From Anisakis pegreffii (lineage: Eukaryota > Nematoda > Chromadorea > Rhabditida > Anisakidae): a DNA stretch of 64,000 nt. A program made the position numbers and the translations under genes. The notes below the pieces were generated by a model. The model was not told the origin of the DNA. It made no database searches and was given only the letters and a program-made list of their open reading frames with translations. Numbering within the stretch: position 1 is the first letter of the stretch; every line of letters starts with the position of its first letter. The stretch covers positions 121,793-185,792 of the forward strand of contig JAPYMA010001303.1 of NCBI GenBank assembly GCA_035041965.1. Reading direction: 5' to 3'. Of the stretch, positions 23,901 to 38,200 are shown piece by piece.

Positions 23901-26900
23901 CGGAACATGCGCACTGGTAAGTGAGAAAAAATGATTGGTTTTCGCGTGAAGAGAATGAAAACGTGATCGACAAAACGCAATTAACACGCTCGTTTGATAA
24001 ACGAATCTTGTGAACGCACTTGAAAGGAATTGGAATTTTCAGTTGTTGGCATTTACAAATGAAGACAATTGAATGAAAATCTCTGAAGTGAAAATTCTCA
24101 TGAGAACGATTAACGTGACATCAGCGGTCGCTAAATCAATGCGTTCAAAATATTTCGAAGGGGATATCGTGCACGATTCATCTACCTAATGAGCATTTGC
24201 ACTTTTCACATTACATGAAAATATTTGTTTAAATTTTCAAGTTTTTTAGAGCGTATCTTTATTTTGATAAAATTCAATTCCTGGACTTTTTTGTATGTGG
24301 GTTGCATGACATCGTATAGGAACTACATTAATTGCTGCACTTTTATGTACATGAGTTATTTTTGCAATATTAGAGGATGGATCACTATGGCAACTCAAGA
24401 GTTTAGTTTTCAATCCTCAAATATCCTCAACCATATTAAACTCCAGCATTGAAGGGGTCATGTTGAATGGTTTGGGTAAGGAGGAAAGCGCAATGAAATG
24501 ATCAGCAGCAATTCATTTGAACAAAAAACTGATAACATTGCACAAAATGATAACGTTGAGAATGTTTTTAGCTGCTGATGATTATGGAATACTTGCTTGA
24601 ATACGAATAATGTGCAATTAAACATTCGATGTCGAATTTTTTGAGTTAGAGATTTGCAAAACTTTGTGGACATGAAATTTTGAAAAATTAGTGATTGCGT
24701 TGCAGATTTACCTCGAGATGTCGTGTTCGCCGATCGCATTCAACAAAGTTTGCCTTGGTAAACAACGTCTCCTCATTTGGAATTTTTTCGAGAATCCTCG
24801 TTCATCGACTGCTGCAAAATGCTTCTCAATCGTGTCAGCGCTATTCGTTCTACTCTCTCTCTCAGGTTATTATTCTCACTTCTAACATCTCTAAACAAAT
24901 GCAAAATTGTTATTGCATTGAATCCGTAAAGTTGCTTCCATGAAGCCGTCAAAATTCGAACTCTAATGAACACTTCATAAGGCAACAAGCGCATGAAATA
25001 TTGCTATCGTTGAAGGAAAGCCGTTTGTGGGGATTGAAGTGATGTTTTTTTTAGATTTGATACTTTGCTCGATGCCAGAGCTTCAGGATGCCAATCAAGA
25101 GCCGCATTGGACACTTGTTTACTTGGAAATCGGGTTAGTGATTGCGCTCATCTTTGAATCAAGCTATATTCATTGATCACTGTGTAGGTCAGAAAGCCTC
25201 ACACAGCTCACATATGGAGGCAATCCGTGCTACCGTCTATTTCACAACTGTATTTGGAACAGCGTAAACTAGCTGATACCGTCAAGAGTTTTATATAATT
25301 TGTTCGAAAGCAAGATGATAGAAGCCATCAAAATGCTCTCCACCTCATATCACATGCATCACCTTCAAAGCCAATTGATGTGCCAGTGAATTGCGTCGTA
25401 TTACAGTTGTATGCTGTGGTTTACGTTTGAGTACGTTATGCGATTCATTGTGAGTCCTCGGAAATGCTCATTTATAAAGTCACCGTTGAATGTGATCGAC
25501 TTGATGACAATTTTGCCCTTCTACGCCGAAGAGTGTTTACCACTGATGGGACTCGTGAAAGCTGTTGAGCTGAGAAATATTCGAGGTATTGCATCGATCG
25601 CTCTCGAGCACTTTTCATTTCACAATTTCATCGTTTCTTCGTGAATTGTGTTAGCAAACAATGACAAATTCATCTGGAAGACAGGTTTTATGAAAGCGCT
25701 TCGATTGAATCTTTCAATTAAAGATTGAAGTTGAATTCATTCAGTATGTTCACGAATGCACTATTGATATGATTATCTCGTGTCGCCGAATGAATAAATT
25801 CAATTTCTGATTTGATGCTTTCATCTATAACTGACAATGACACGAAACGCTTTGGGAAAATTTCTATTTTTAAATCGGCTAAATGAAATGTTCTTTTGCT
25901 TCATTGAAAAAAACCAAAATCCCACATTTTCTGAGATACCTCATCTCTTTGGGAGGGTCAGCATCGCTTCCAGTATTTTATAAATGGATCCAAGAATTCA
26001 GACAAATCATAGATTAATGGGAGCATTCTCAAATTACACAGAATTGGTGGATTTTCATGCAAAAATTGTTCGAATCAAGTGTCTTGCTGTGTAAAGCAGT
26101 TCAGTAGTTTCGCTTATATGGTGGTGTGATTCTATAATGCCGTTAGATATATTTCATGAGAGAGAGATTATAACTGAAATTTTGTTGAGTCAAGGTGCGA
26201 TGGTAGTGATTCGTGTGATGCGATTAGCGCGAGTGGCTCGTATCTTCAAGCTGGCTCGATACAGTACGGGTCTGCGGGCATTCGGTGAAACAATGCGCAA
26301 ATCAGCCGCCGAACTGAGCATGCTGGGAATGTTCCTCTTGACTGGCATACTACTATTTTCGACAGCAATCTATTTCTTCGAAAGAGACGAGCACAACTCT
26401 CAATTCTACTCAATACCGGCCGCGTGTTGGTGGTGTAAGTTTTTTAAGCTGTCTGTTCAATTTAATGGAGGTTGATCGTAATTTCATGTAATAATTCGTG
26501 CAAATTTATGCATTGTCGAGCTGCATTCATCGTGCTGTTGCTTCATTGAACAACGGAATGAATATTTCAGGTGTTATAACGATGACAACGGTGGGTTATG
26601 GTGACTTGGTGCCCATGACAGCAGGTGAGTGCGCTTCATTGTGATTGCGAAACGAACAGATACGTGGAACGTGAATGTGCAGACTTTGCCTTTCGTAGAA
26701 AGCATTTTGTTGTATGATGTTGCGAGAAGCGTAAATTGCTGCTTGTTTAAGGAGGCAAAATAGTGGCCGCATTGGCGAGTGTTTGCGGCATAATTGTGCT
26801 GGCATTTCCAATCTCGATGATCATCGATAAATTCGCCGAGAGTACGGCGATTTGGTCGGCAGAAAACACTGATCAAATAAGCACAGAAGAGCGAAGTCGC

Positions 26901-26930
26901 CGTCACAAACCACGACGATATCTGTTTTGA
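20903..26930 (+). CDS. Voltage-gated K+ channel alpha subunit, non-Shaker Kv class, gene 1 of a tandem pair
   Basis: Exons 20903-21145, 21712-21871, 22099-22253, 24706-24865, 25055-25133, 25407-25585, 26147-26434, 26571-26624 and 26752-26930 join in phase and give about 498 residues. The T1 domain (ILYINVGGRS ... EYYFERSP ... FYITG) carries LHRPTDVC followed 20 residues later by CC, the HX5CX20CC zinc motif of Kv2/3/4-type channels. S1 is near 24800, S2 ends in WFTFEYVMRF, and S3 has NVIDLMTILPFY. S4 has six regularly spaced basic residues (VIRVMRLARVARIFKLARYS). The filter is TMTTVGYGD. S6 ends IIVLAFPISMIIDKF, with PIS instead of PXP. It acts as a plasma-membrane tetramer passing K+ on depolarisation. 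The cytoplasmic tail is very short (about 35 residues). The start could be the ATG at 20903 or 20933, or lie upstream, since a TTCAG acceptor sits at 20891. Confidence 0.9.
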
Positions 26931-27053
26931 GAGAAAGAGAGTTGCGTGCTGCTGAGTTCGAGCGCTCAGTTTGATCACACTCGACTCTCGAATGTCACCG
27001 AATCAGACAGGATTTTAGGCCGTTATCATCATCGAGCAGATGATCGAACCTAA

Positions 27054-27059
27054 AATAAA
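27054..27059 (+). terminator. Polyadenylation signal, K+ channel gene 1
   Basis: AATAAA 124 nt after the stop codon of the first channel gene, on the same strand. A second AATAAA lies at about 27363. Confidence 0.5.
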
Positions 27060-30000
27060 TTCGGTGCCTCTCGGCGATCAGCGAACTGTGGATGAGGATG
27101 ATCGTGAAAATTTGTTGTTTGACCTCTTCAGATTGTTTCATGCCCGTTGTTTCAAGCAAAGTTGTTCATAAGAGACGGACGGGTAGGCATGAATGCACAC
27201 TGCGACACTGTCAATGTCAAAATGTCACACTGTGAAGCATATTTTTGAAGCAATTAATTTGATGACCGATTAATCATTGATGATGAAATGTGTATTTGTC
27301 GACGAATTACTCTTGTTTCACTTCAATTTTCATAGCACGATAGTATGTGTTTCACATGAAAGAATAAAAATTTTCTCGCACCTAATCCATTTTTATGCAG
27401 CATTCGAACATTATGCTTGTTGCAACAGTTTGACAGTGGCACATCAATTAAGTTCAAACACCTACTTTGACATCGATCTCTACAATTACCCACTGAAACA
27501 AAACTTGTAGCTTTTTTTTGGAGAACCATCTTATTATAGAAGAACTTCATATTCTGTTCAGAGATACTGCTAAAAGAAATTCATTCAGATGTAGTAATGA
27601 ACGGTCTTAATCGCTTGGTCGAAATCCATTGCACGTTCTAACAATTCATTTCCGGCAAGAGTATGATTAAAGTACATTGGATTCAATAATTAATACTTAC
27701 ATGTAACACTTCTGAGAATGATAACAGCTGAAATGAGCAATTGAAATTGAGTCTAATCATCCCTCGAGATCACGATCTGTGTATTCAGGTGGGACGAGAG
27801 ATCATGGCAATAAATAATTACCGCTCAGAGGGAGTTTAAAGGTGTCTTATCTCTGTTTTAGCTGAGTTGTGAGAGCATTATTTGCGTGAGTAAAAAAAAT
27901 TAAAATTGTTAGTGGAACAGTTTCATTTTTCATACAGACGAACTGCTGTAAGGGGAATCAAGATGTTTGGGTGAAGAATGTTTGCGAAAATAGGAAAGCT
28001 CGAAAAATGTTCACGATCAAAATGATGACCTTTCATGGAAACGGCGACTCGCAATATGTGTCTTTTACAATGATTTTGTTTGCTAGATATTTGGAGTTAC
28101 TATCACGCAACTTATCTCGATTCATAGGTATAGATATGTTCACAGATATAGATATTCGTAGATTTGTTTCACTACTTTTGGTACGCTATTGCACACCTTT
28201 TGGTGTATGAAATAAATATGAAATTAGTGTATGAAATGAAAGGGTTTTTGAAATCAATTCATCCATATGCAAGAAATCTGAAGGGAATTCGAACTTCATC
28301 ACTCGTTGTGTTATTTCTGCAGTGGTCGTGAGCACTATCGCCAAAACACCAATCCTTCAAAATGTACCTATACAATAAGACCAAAATGTGATGATTGATC
28401 CATGAAAAGCATCCAGGAGACTGAGATCAACTGAAATCCCATTAATGAGGAAGAGTACAGCAAGTTTCTTTAGGTTGATTCGACGTTTGCACTCAAATGG
28501 TTGTTTACTCCAGTTACTCACTGAAAATGCTCATTGTCAGTAATGTATCCAGCCAAAAATTTTGATCAGTACGTATCGTTCTTTGGCACACAATGAGAGC
28601 GTTGACGGATTTGGAATACTGATCGTGAAATTTGAGATTGTGAATTTGAGATTGAAATCGCTTCGAAGGGACGTTTCTGTTTTTTTATTCTGGAGTCAAT
28701 GAGCATGCTGAGTGCATTATTTGCCTTGCGGAGGCATTGCTTAACGTAATGCTCTGTCGAGGCACTATTTAATTAATACTTCTTAATTAAATTCACAGTG
28801 TGTTAATAAGATTCATTTCACACTAATTGAATGAGAAAGTGACTTGATGATGTATCTGATAAGTTTTTTTTTTGAAGTTTGCTTAAACGAACGAACGAGA
28901 ATAAGAAGCCTCTACATAATGACGAATATAGCATCGAGTTTCTGAGAACAAAGAAGCTCGTTAGTAGGTTTCTCTTTATAAAAGTCATGAAAAATAAATT
29001 CAAAGGACACAATTAAGTGAATTTGCGAATTACAATAAATAAATGAAAGGAGACAGATGAATGAGGTTAATTTTGCATTGCAAAGTGAATGGCTCAAATT
29101 AACAGTTCTTGTCGTCAAATGAGTGTTTCACTTAAAATGGCCAATCATAAGATTGTTGAACGCTGAAGAAGTTTTCATTTAAACTGATATCATCGAGTGA
29201 ATGATACTCATTAGTGATTACTGACGCATGAAAGGCTCGGTGAATGTGTGAATTTTGATTGCGAGTGACGATACCGAAAGCGTGAAGTGAATGAACGTCT
29301 AGTGATGTGAAGAAGATTCGATAGGAAAGAGGTTCGCGAAGTGTTTTCGAGGATACATACACAGGCATTAAGCACGCACATACGCACTATTCACGCAGTT
29401 GCTTATCTCGATTAAACAGTTGAGCTGAGATCAATCTGTCTATTCTACTATAATCAAAATCAATCTCGCTCTGCAGTCATCGCAAACTTTCATCGATTTT
29501 TTCTGGCTCTCGTCATTTCGTGGAGTTTATCCTTGTTAACTCTTGACTAGTTGACTGAATTTGCACTTTGTTTGGTTTACTTTACTGAAGCAATCATGGA
29601 AAAAACCATGTGATTTTTGATTCCTATTTCCTCGTTTTTGCGGTGAACATAAATTACGTATGACGAACATTCTTTCAATCGAACTGACTCTAATAACTTG
29701 GATTCGTTGACGTGTCCCTCAAAGATATCGTTTCACAATATGTATTCATTAGACAATTGCAAAATTTCAATAGTGCGTAAGAGTTTCACTCTAAATACAA
29801 ATGCTATGGGGTTGTTTGCTGTCTTAATTAGTGTGTATCGTTTTGTAGCACAATGAATGTTTATGGTGTGTTTCGGGAAATGGCCACTTCTTTGAATTGC
29901 GAATCGATTATTACTTTGAGAAATTCATTTGCTGATTGTACAAATGCGGAATGCAAAACGCTTTCCTTCAACAAGTGGTCGTTGAAAGCCGCAAATGAAA

Positions 30001-32200
30001 CGGCAAACGTAGAACAATTTACGGATTTATAACAGATTAAGGAGGATATGGTTGTAGCGAATAGAAATGAAACAATAAAGCATGAAATATCAACTGTGTG
30101 CATTGAATGAATCGTTGTTGAATTACGCAGGTTCATCAATTAAATTCGATGGCTCAAACCTTCTAAATGCTAACAAAATGTTTCGTAACCATTTGGAATC
30201 GAATTATTTATTCGCGATTTCGCTGACATTTACGACGACGACGACCACTGATTCGTTCGTAATTCAAATTGTTCAGCGCATATTTGTGATGACTGTTCGA
30301 CTGCGCTCTTCACTCTTGCCGTCATTTTGATCGTTTAACAGCCGTTCAAGTGCTTTTAGGAGCAATTAAGAACGCTAAATTATTCAAGTTTCTTCAGAGA
30401 TTTCAGTGGGATTGCTGTATATTCGGTTCGCTTTTAGTCTGATGCTTCTTCAGATGATGACTGACCGTTACTGAACAGTCGACACGAGAACTTACTCGAA
30501 TGAATGTTGTGGAATTCATTCAGATCATGAATATTCTTCGATTCGTCGATGCATTCTCTTATATATTCATCCATTTATTCATTCGTAATGCATTCCAATG
30601 ACAATGAGTTGAACATCAAAGTTGCTATCGCATCATCGCATCATTGGATGTTTAGCAAAACAACTTCTGTTAAATCATTAAAAAATACATTACTTTCTCC
30701 TCTCGTTCGTGTCTGCTTTCAATGGGCAGTCAACAGACTGCTGAGAGCGTTTTATGGGCTGCTCGAACTCAGTCACAATAATCTTTTAGCTCGTTCACTT
30801 CTACCGTTAACTTAATTAATCATTTTTGAAGGTACTGCCGCTATTAGACGGCCACTTCTTTAGTTGTTGCCATTGTTGCTATTCTTATCACTGCAATCAC
30901 TTCGGTTGCCACTTACTTTCATTGATATTATGATTGTCTCTACCAGTAACTTTATCGCTATCACTATTTTCACTGCCCTTAGTACGATTGCTCTATCATC
31001 AATTGTTTCTCCAAAAAAAGCTGATGAATTGGCGATCTGGCGATCCATTAGTGATCTGCACGATAGTGCGTGATCTTCTATTGGAAAGCTGAAATTTCCA
31101 ACGAATTTGTTCACTGCCCGGAGAATAATATGCTGACAAGATTTTCATTTTCATGCTATTATTCAGATTTGAACACGTGAACGACTATGCTCCTCTGAAC
31201 TGAACCAGTCAGTCAGCTTACTGTCCTACACTCACGACGAGCACGAATTGAAGCACTGCGAGCGCACACTGCGGATTCTCGTCAAACAATGTTTACGATC
31301 CCAAACATAAAAATGGTAATTCAAACCATCTACACAATTTGACAGTGTCTCGCAGATGAAATTAGCAGCAGATCTGTAATGAGTCTAACTATATGATCAG
31401 GTTATGTAATGTAATTTTCATATGCGTGCAAAAATGTGTGCTAACTGTAACTACAATATAACGTAGATCGTTCTCATGATCAGCGATATTGATGATATAC
31501 CCTGGTGGCACGTTGAATTCAGTTTTTATTTGTTGTGTACAAACAATTCAGCGTTCTTCATTTATAATAGTTCTAAATAGAGTACCACGCCAACGGAATA
31601 GACACGCCCTGCGGAAATCGCCACCTGATGAATCACTTTGGCTTTTTCGTGAAGAGGTGGTGGTGATCGTGATCGAGTTGTGCGTATCGTTTTGAATTTT
31701 ATTGGTAGCCTTAACACTCATGCGATATTAGCGACTAGACTCGTTAGGTGTTTTCAGCAACTCTTCATTAGCTCAGAGCTTACGCGCATCAACTTCATCT
31801 TCTCGTCTATCTTCGCTTAATGTGTTATTTTAAAGATCTGTGCTGTGTTCGAAAAAAAAAAATCATTTATCAGACAGGCATTTAGTAGATAGTTTTGTTG
31901 GTATTTCGTAGTTCACTTATAATCGTCAGAGATTTTTTGCTCTGGTTCGTCGTTTTCGGTGAGCTTCTCCAGCCTAATGGTAGCAGGTGGACTGGATTAA
32001 AGAAGGCGCATTTTTGAATCTGCTTTGTTACCAGTCCATCGTCTCGCCTTAAGTCTTATCAGTCGGCGTTAATCTCATTTTATCTTGCCTGGAGTGATTT
32101 ATTCAATCAATAATTGTTTTTTCCGATGTCGAACTCTCTCGATCGAATAGAGAGCCCAATCTCATCTACGTAATTCAGTCTCATCCCAGTCCCAGTCTCA
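27060..32200. other. Interval between the two K+ channel genes, no firm gene
   Basis: About 5 kb with only weak coding signals: a 78-codon ATG-to-stop frame on the minus strand at 29368-29132, a plus frame near 30082 and a minus frame near 31700-31620 (RTTRSRSPPPLHEK before a CAG|GTGGCG). None links by phase to other exons. The promoter of channel gene 2 should lie near the right end. Confidence 0.35.
29132..29368 (-). CDS. Possible small ORF or exon with a weak PTB-domain-like segment
   Basis: ATG to stop, 78 codons. REPLSYRIFFTSLDV and then HAFGIVTRN resembles the start of phosphotyrosine-binding domains (strand, short loop, then 'FAYIxRD'-like strand), but the expected following helix is not evident. 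No acceptor or donor links it to another exon. It may be chance. Confidence 0.2.
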   Translation of the reverse strand: MPVYVSSKTLREPLSYRIFFTSLDVHSLHAFGIVTRNQNSHIHRAFHASVITNEYHSLDDISLNENFFSVQQSYDWPF

Positions 32201-32207
32201 GCTGTTA

Positions 32208-32291
32208 ATGATTGATAAGGATTGCTTGAATGAAGAGGTTGCGGTGAATAACGCATCTGAATGTGACGATAAGCTAAAAGAGAGAAGATGA
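32208..32291 (+). CDS. Upstream ORF overlapping the start codon of K+ channel gene 2
   Basis: ATG at 32208, 27 codons (MIDKDCLNEEVAVNNASECD and so on) and a TGA whose first two bases are the last two of the channel ATG (ATGA, 32288-32291). A CTCAG acceptor-like site ends 6 nt before the uORF ATG and could be a splice or trans-splice site. If the uORF is in the mRNA it would be expected to lower or regulate channel translation through reinitiation. This is inferred from position only. Confidence 0.35.
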   Translation: MIDKDCLNEEVAVNNASECDDKLKERR

Positions 32292-35200
32292 CACGTTTCG
32301 CAATGCATCGAGTCCGTTTTTCGAATGACGATCGTCGACGTATGATATCGCCGTCGTTTCTAAATGCGATTCATGACGTGAAGGTGAGCAACATTAGCTG
32401 AATATCCTCCTAGCCATTGCACAACTGTCTACTGCAGATCAACTGCTACATTCTTCTAGTTGCTATTTCTTACACGGTAATTACCATCCACGCTCACTCA
32501 GCGCTCCTCTTGTAGCGCTTTGATAAGTACTAACCATCGTGATGATAAGTAATACGTTTAGGATTCTTGGAAATTGTCGAAACTGAGCCTTTTTTTGAAT
32601 ATCTCTTAAATTGAGATATTCTTGTGGTCAAAGATTTTGGACCAACGCTGAATCGAGCTCAACGCCTTCTGACCAGATGGGATCCACAAAGCCCAGCACT
32701 ACACCAGTACACTGTCGGCCCTTTGCTTGATCTTTCTTATTTGATATAAGTACTATCTTCTTTTGAGTACTATCTATCATTATATGCTAGCTTTTCGCGC
32801 TAATCGCGACAGAATCGTTGTAGTATACAAAGCGATTAGCAGTTAACAACAATAAGCGATTATTTCATGTGCTAAGTGCATTCTCGCTTTTATATGAATG
32901 CAGTAGAGCATTTGATATCGTGAAAATAGAGGTTTGTTAATTAGCTGGAGTGTAATTGTCATACAAGTGATGCTTGTAGCTATGTGAACTTAGCAGAAAT
33001 TTTTTGATGATGACGTTCACAATCGTTGACTTCATTGCAATCGTTTTCAGCTCATTTGAAAACAACACTTTCATAAGTTATCTTTTTTCTAATCTTACTA
33101 TCTCATTTCATATGCGTCAACGTAAGCTGCGCATAATCATCAGCAAATCCCAGCTAATACCTTGGCACTGCGTCTAACAACAGCTTTGCAGTACACGTAA
33201 CACCTTTTAAAAACCACGTTCTTTGCCGTTCATAATGCACATATGAAAGCTTCAATCGTGCACGTTCGTATGGAATCGTGAAAATGACGATAATTAGTGA
33301 AGTTATAATTAGATGTCTTTGAGTGGCATTAGTATTGTTGATACGAACACCTTGGGATCGGAGAGCTGCAATGCAGCCAAATCAGGGAGATAAAGGGAGT
33401 CAGCCATAGGCAGTCGTGAACATATCCTTCTTGCATGCATGAGATGAGGAGAGAGTATGTGTGCATGTGGAAAAAACAACTTTGTCGTTGTTAATTATCA
33501 GCAGATGGCAAGCAGTATCAAACGACCATGCAATCAAGCACACTCACACACACACACACACACATACACGTCGTAACGAAGGCACAAGCTAGGCAACCAA
33601 TCGTTTCTGTGCTACTCGTTTATTGATAGTTTTAATGCTTAGATTCTGTGAGCCTTCCTCGTTATCATCTGCCTTGTCTTGACTGTTATCATCATCTGAC
33701 TGTCTCGACCTTGAGATTGAAACTACAAATTTAAACGAGTGTAATTCAAGGAATATGTTGTGATTGAAATATTGTGGTGCGGGCAAGATGAGCTTTATGA
33801 ATGTTCACTGAATAGGGCCTTCAGGGAGCGGGTCGAAGACTGTTATTGTCATGAGAGTAATTGTGTGTCATCACCCGTATGCTTGTCATTAGAATCATCG
33901 CCATCACTATCACAACATATCACTAACCATGCATATCATGCGCTGCAATCGCAATGTCGCCGCAAATGCTTTTGCTGCGGCCAAACTGCGTATCAAACAG
34001 GCAAGCTTTCTGACGTCGATGAATTTTCACTTTTCAGTTTCGATTTGGTTCTGAAATGATCTTCCGATCATCGAATTGATAGGAAAATCGTGTGCTGAAA
34101 TAAAAACTAGAAAAAATCATGTGGTGATATAAAACTTAGAAAGACTCGTGGTGATATTTCGACATTATGGTTTCGTTCTTATGAGTTCCTCAATTGAAAA
34201 TTTTATGAATATTCTGCTAGAAAAAGCAATCGGTTGCGACAAAACGAAGAGATTTTTTTTGCTTGCGTGTTATGCTTGCTTCAAATCTGGCCAAAAAATG
34301 TGCACAATTTAAGGAATACGCTTAACGCTTGTGATGAGTGTTTTATTCGCCATTCATGCTCAACACAATAACCAAATCACCACACTCCAATTCCTCGTTA
34401 ATAATTCAAATTTGAGTCCGTTTATCATTCAACACAAACTCATTCAAATGATTGTTTTGAATTTGAATTGAAGTAATGTAATTCAATTTTTGGGCGGTCT
34501 TCGTATACAATCGCTTCTCTTGAGTTCTCTACGTCCTTTTCTTTCATTCCCGAACACCCTCAACTCTGATCTATTGACGCTGAGCAAAATGTCTGCTGAA
34601 TTCGCAACAATCTTCTTCAGTATCCACTAAACGCCCCGATATTCCAAATGTTGAAGTGATAACATTTCGAAGTATTTCTACTGACCAATATTTCTTCACT
34701 CACTACGTACACATCAATATGACACATCATCTCAAGTACACCACTACTGCAAGAAGGATCCAACTGAGAGTTCATGACCGCTGCACGAGAGCGTTCAGCG
34801 TTGTTGATTTTCAGAAGGGTGAACTGGAACTATGTCATCGAAGAAGTCTAAAACAAGACCAGATGCATCCGGTTTCGAGAAGAGGCCGAATTGATGCCTC
34901 ATCTGATCATCAGTTAGGTGGCGATATCCATGACAACGGTTTGTGATTTGCTCATTGAGCATTTAGGTTTTGCTGTTAGTAGTGATTCAGTGATCCATTC
35001 ATCCATCTCATCACTATTGCACGAATTCCGCTTAAGCAATACGCATTAATGTTTTTGAATTATTGAAGAAATACTGCACAAGAATGCTATTAAAGAAATG
35101 CTGAAAATGAATAAAATATATTGCAGACATTAAAGCAATTCAGCATTTACATCATAAAACGCGTTTGCCTAGCGTTAAACATGCTTTTTATCAATTTCTT

Positions 35201-38200
35201 ACAGTAATAACCTAATATATCATTCAAATTCCCGTGGAATTCTTCTAATTTAAAAGGCCCGACATTTCAAACTAAAACAATACGTACATTGTGATATGAC
35301 TGAATGGTGCCACAATTTTTAATCATCACAGCAGAAATATCCTCTTTTGAAGACGGATTTGCAAAAGCGCACAATTACGAGAAGCCATTTGAGTTCTCCA
35401 CTTGTAGGCTGTGTGCTATGATCACAATGCTGGTAGCTTTTCTTCACTAATGAAAAAAACTCGCAAAAACTAATTTGAGCATTATTACTAGGACGGAATG
35501 ACTTCTCTTTCACCCCTTTAAAGTTGAATTTCTGCTAATTAACAGTACATATCGATGGGAATCTTGAATCACTGAATTAAAGGAATATTCAAATGTGAAG
35601 AGGAGGCAATGCCGAGCTGAGCTTGTTGTTTTCCGAAGACTAATTTCACCGCGAATAATTCTGAACAGTGCAAGGTCAACTGGCTGAGTTCGATGTGAAT
35701 ATGATCTATTGCATTTTCAGATCAATCGAGCTCATTTCTTTCGGACGATGCTTTCTTGAATTTGAATGTTGGTGGGAAATCGTATCGGATTCGCATCGAT
35801 TTAGTGCTGGAGAGGAAGGAGAACTCGTTGATGGATGCGCTGGTGAGTGCCGATCATACACAGAGACTGGCACTGGTGGACGCCTATTTACCGGAAACGA
35901 ACGAATATTATATCGAGAGAAATGTGAAGCTGGTTGACCACATCATTGATTACTATATCACTGGTAAAGTCGTCAGCATTCTCGGCTTATCTCATTGATT
36001 TCATTCAACTATCACGCAGTTACAAGCTTCACAACAATGAAGCATCCAGAATGCTTACTTTTGGCATTACCACTCTTATATTCTGTCTTTCTTCACGCAA
36101 ATTGATTCTTTCCCAAGCTGGGGATGCTAGTCTTGAATAGCACTGAATAAACTGTCAGACTGGTGATCTCATAATTGGAGTGATGGTCTATAGGAATTTA
36201 CCATGAACATCCAGATGGTTGAAGTGCTTTCTTATTTGACTGCACTTGTTCCTATGATCTCTGCTCTGCGTTAGTCAAAATTCTGATGCAGCAAAAAACT
36301 TCTCTCGTTGTTGAAGGTATTCTCCACAAACCTGTTGATGTCTGTGTGGAACGCTTCAAAGAGGAACTACGATTTTGGAACCTTCATTACGGTCAGGTCG
36401 GCGCATTAATGAACATTTTCGGGACAGTTTGATAGCAGTCCATCTACGAGGAATCTATACTGAAAAACGCATTGCTTTTATTTGCACATTGAACATTTGT
36501 TTATTTATTGGTATGGCTGATACTAAACAATTGATGTGCAAAACAAATTTTACATTCGTTTGAATTCATCGCGTTTCAAGAGCCTTACGAGGTGCCAGTT
36601 CATAGAATCAACGTCATCGCTCGAGCTTTAACAACCTCTTGGATAATTCAAACCGTGCAATACTTTCCTAGACATCGTCTGTTGTTGCTGATCAAATCTC
36701 TGTTTTCCTCATCAAGAGTCTCTTGCAGATGGCTCCTTGTTGTGCCATACTCGGTGATCCACTGAAAGACACTTACCGAAATGAAGAATCCACGAAGCTG
36801 GACCTTGATCAGTTGAATCAAGTAAGCAAATTCAGCGGATTCGAAAATGTTCTCATCTGCAATCGATTCAATCCGGTCAAATCAGTTTACGTTTAGCGAT
36901 GACTGAGATGATCAAATTTCCGGTTGCGGGCTGAGCTGAATCGCTTTTGAAGTGCTAAATGATGAAATGTTGACGTGGACTTAGTTTAGAATGATCAGTA
37001 AACGCACATTATGCGGATTGCGTAACACGATTGTACACTGAACTCAGAAACTTATGACTATTGGTTTGGATGCAGCAAAGCAATTACGGAATCACTGAGC
37101 AGTCACATTACAAGTAGACACTAACAAATAAATTCAATTGCTGAACGCGGCTGAAGTCATTCGTTCATCAATCAAATTTAGGATGAATGTGAACCACCGT
37201 CACCCCTCCTTTAGTACTTTTTGTTCGAGGAGCTCAATACGAAACGTGGATGTACTGAATGTAGGCAAAGTCCGTTGATAAATGGATATGGATTGAGCGG
37301 AGATGGGAATATTGGAGCTGTAAATCTTTCTTTTTAGAATTTAGATTTTTATTTTAGAATTTTTTAGAATTTACAATTTAGAATGCTTAATTTCAGGATT
37401 GCTGTGGAAGAATACATTGGATGTTATGGAATGTTGTGGAGAATCCGCATTCGTCGTTACTCGCAAAAATATTCGCCTTTCTCTCGATTTCTTTCGTTTT
37501 CGTTTCAGTTCTCGGTAATTTCACCTGTTTTCTCAGTGTTGATCTTTTGAAGTGTATTAGCTTCATGCGCTTGCTCCTCTATTTTCCTCTGCTCTGTTAC
37601 ACCTGCTGAAGATGTTCTGATGACGATATTTTAATTTTTCCTTTCACTTTACAGTCAATCTCATCGTGAGAATAGTCAAACTGCAAATTCCATCACTTAT
37701 TCGCAGCACCTTTTCAGGTTTAGTGCTAGGATCAATGCCTGAATTTCAACAAGACGCATCGAGTGCTGCCGCCTATCATCTGCTCCATTACGGCAATCGT
37801 CGAACAGATCATCCACGCAAACTAATCGAACCGAATTCGGAGTTTCGGAAGCTCTATCCGAATTTTGTCTATCATCCCACTGATGCACCGAATTCCTTTT
37901 TAACCTCAGTCGAGTATCTGTGCATTGGATGGTTTACATTCGAATACTTGCTGAGGTTTATCATCATACGCTTAATATAATTTCTCTTGATATAACTTAT
38001 TGATTTTGACTTGTTGGTTCAGTGCTAGGAAAACATAGCAAGTAAAAATAGATTGTGTTCTACAAATGGACACACAAATATTTGTGATGCAAGTATCTGG
38101 CAAATGAAGACGGCTTCTCATCCGATTAGCTCATAATCATGCATTGTAATCTCCATCAAGACTGACTCGTAATCTTTCTCAAGACATTTCAATCGGATCA

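Noticed and set aside
26147..26165. Alternative acceptor CATGAGAG for the gene 1 S4 exon
   Set aside because: The upstream acceptor (GCCGTTAG|AT) gives the same length and phase as the paralogous exon in gene 2 (GATCAAG|AT), so it is preferred.
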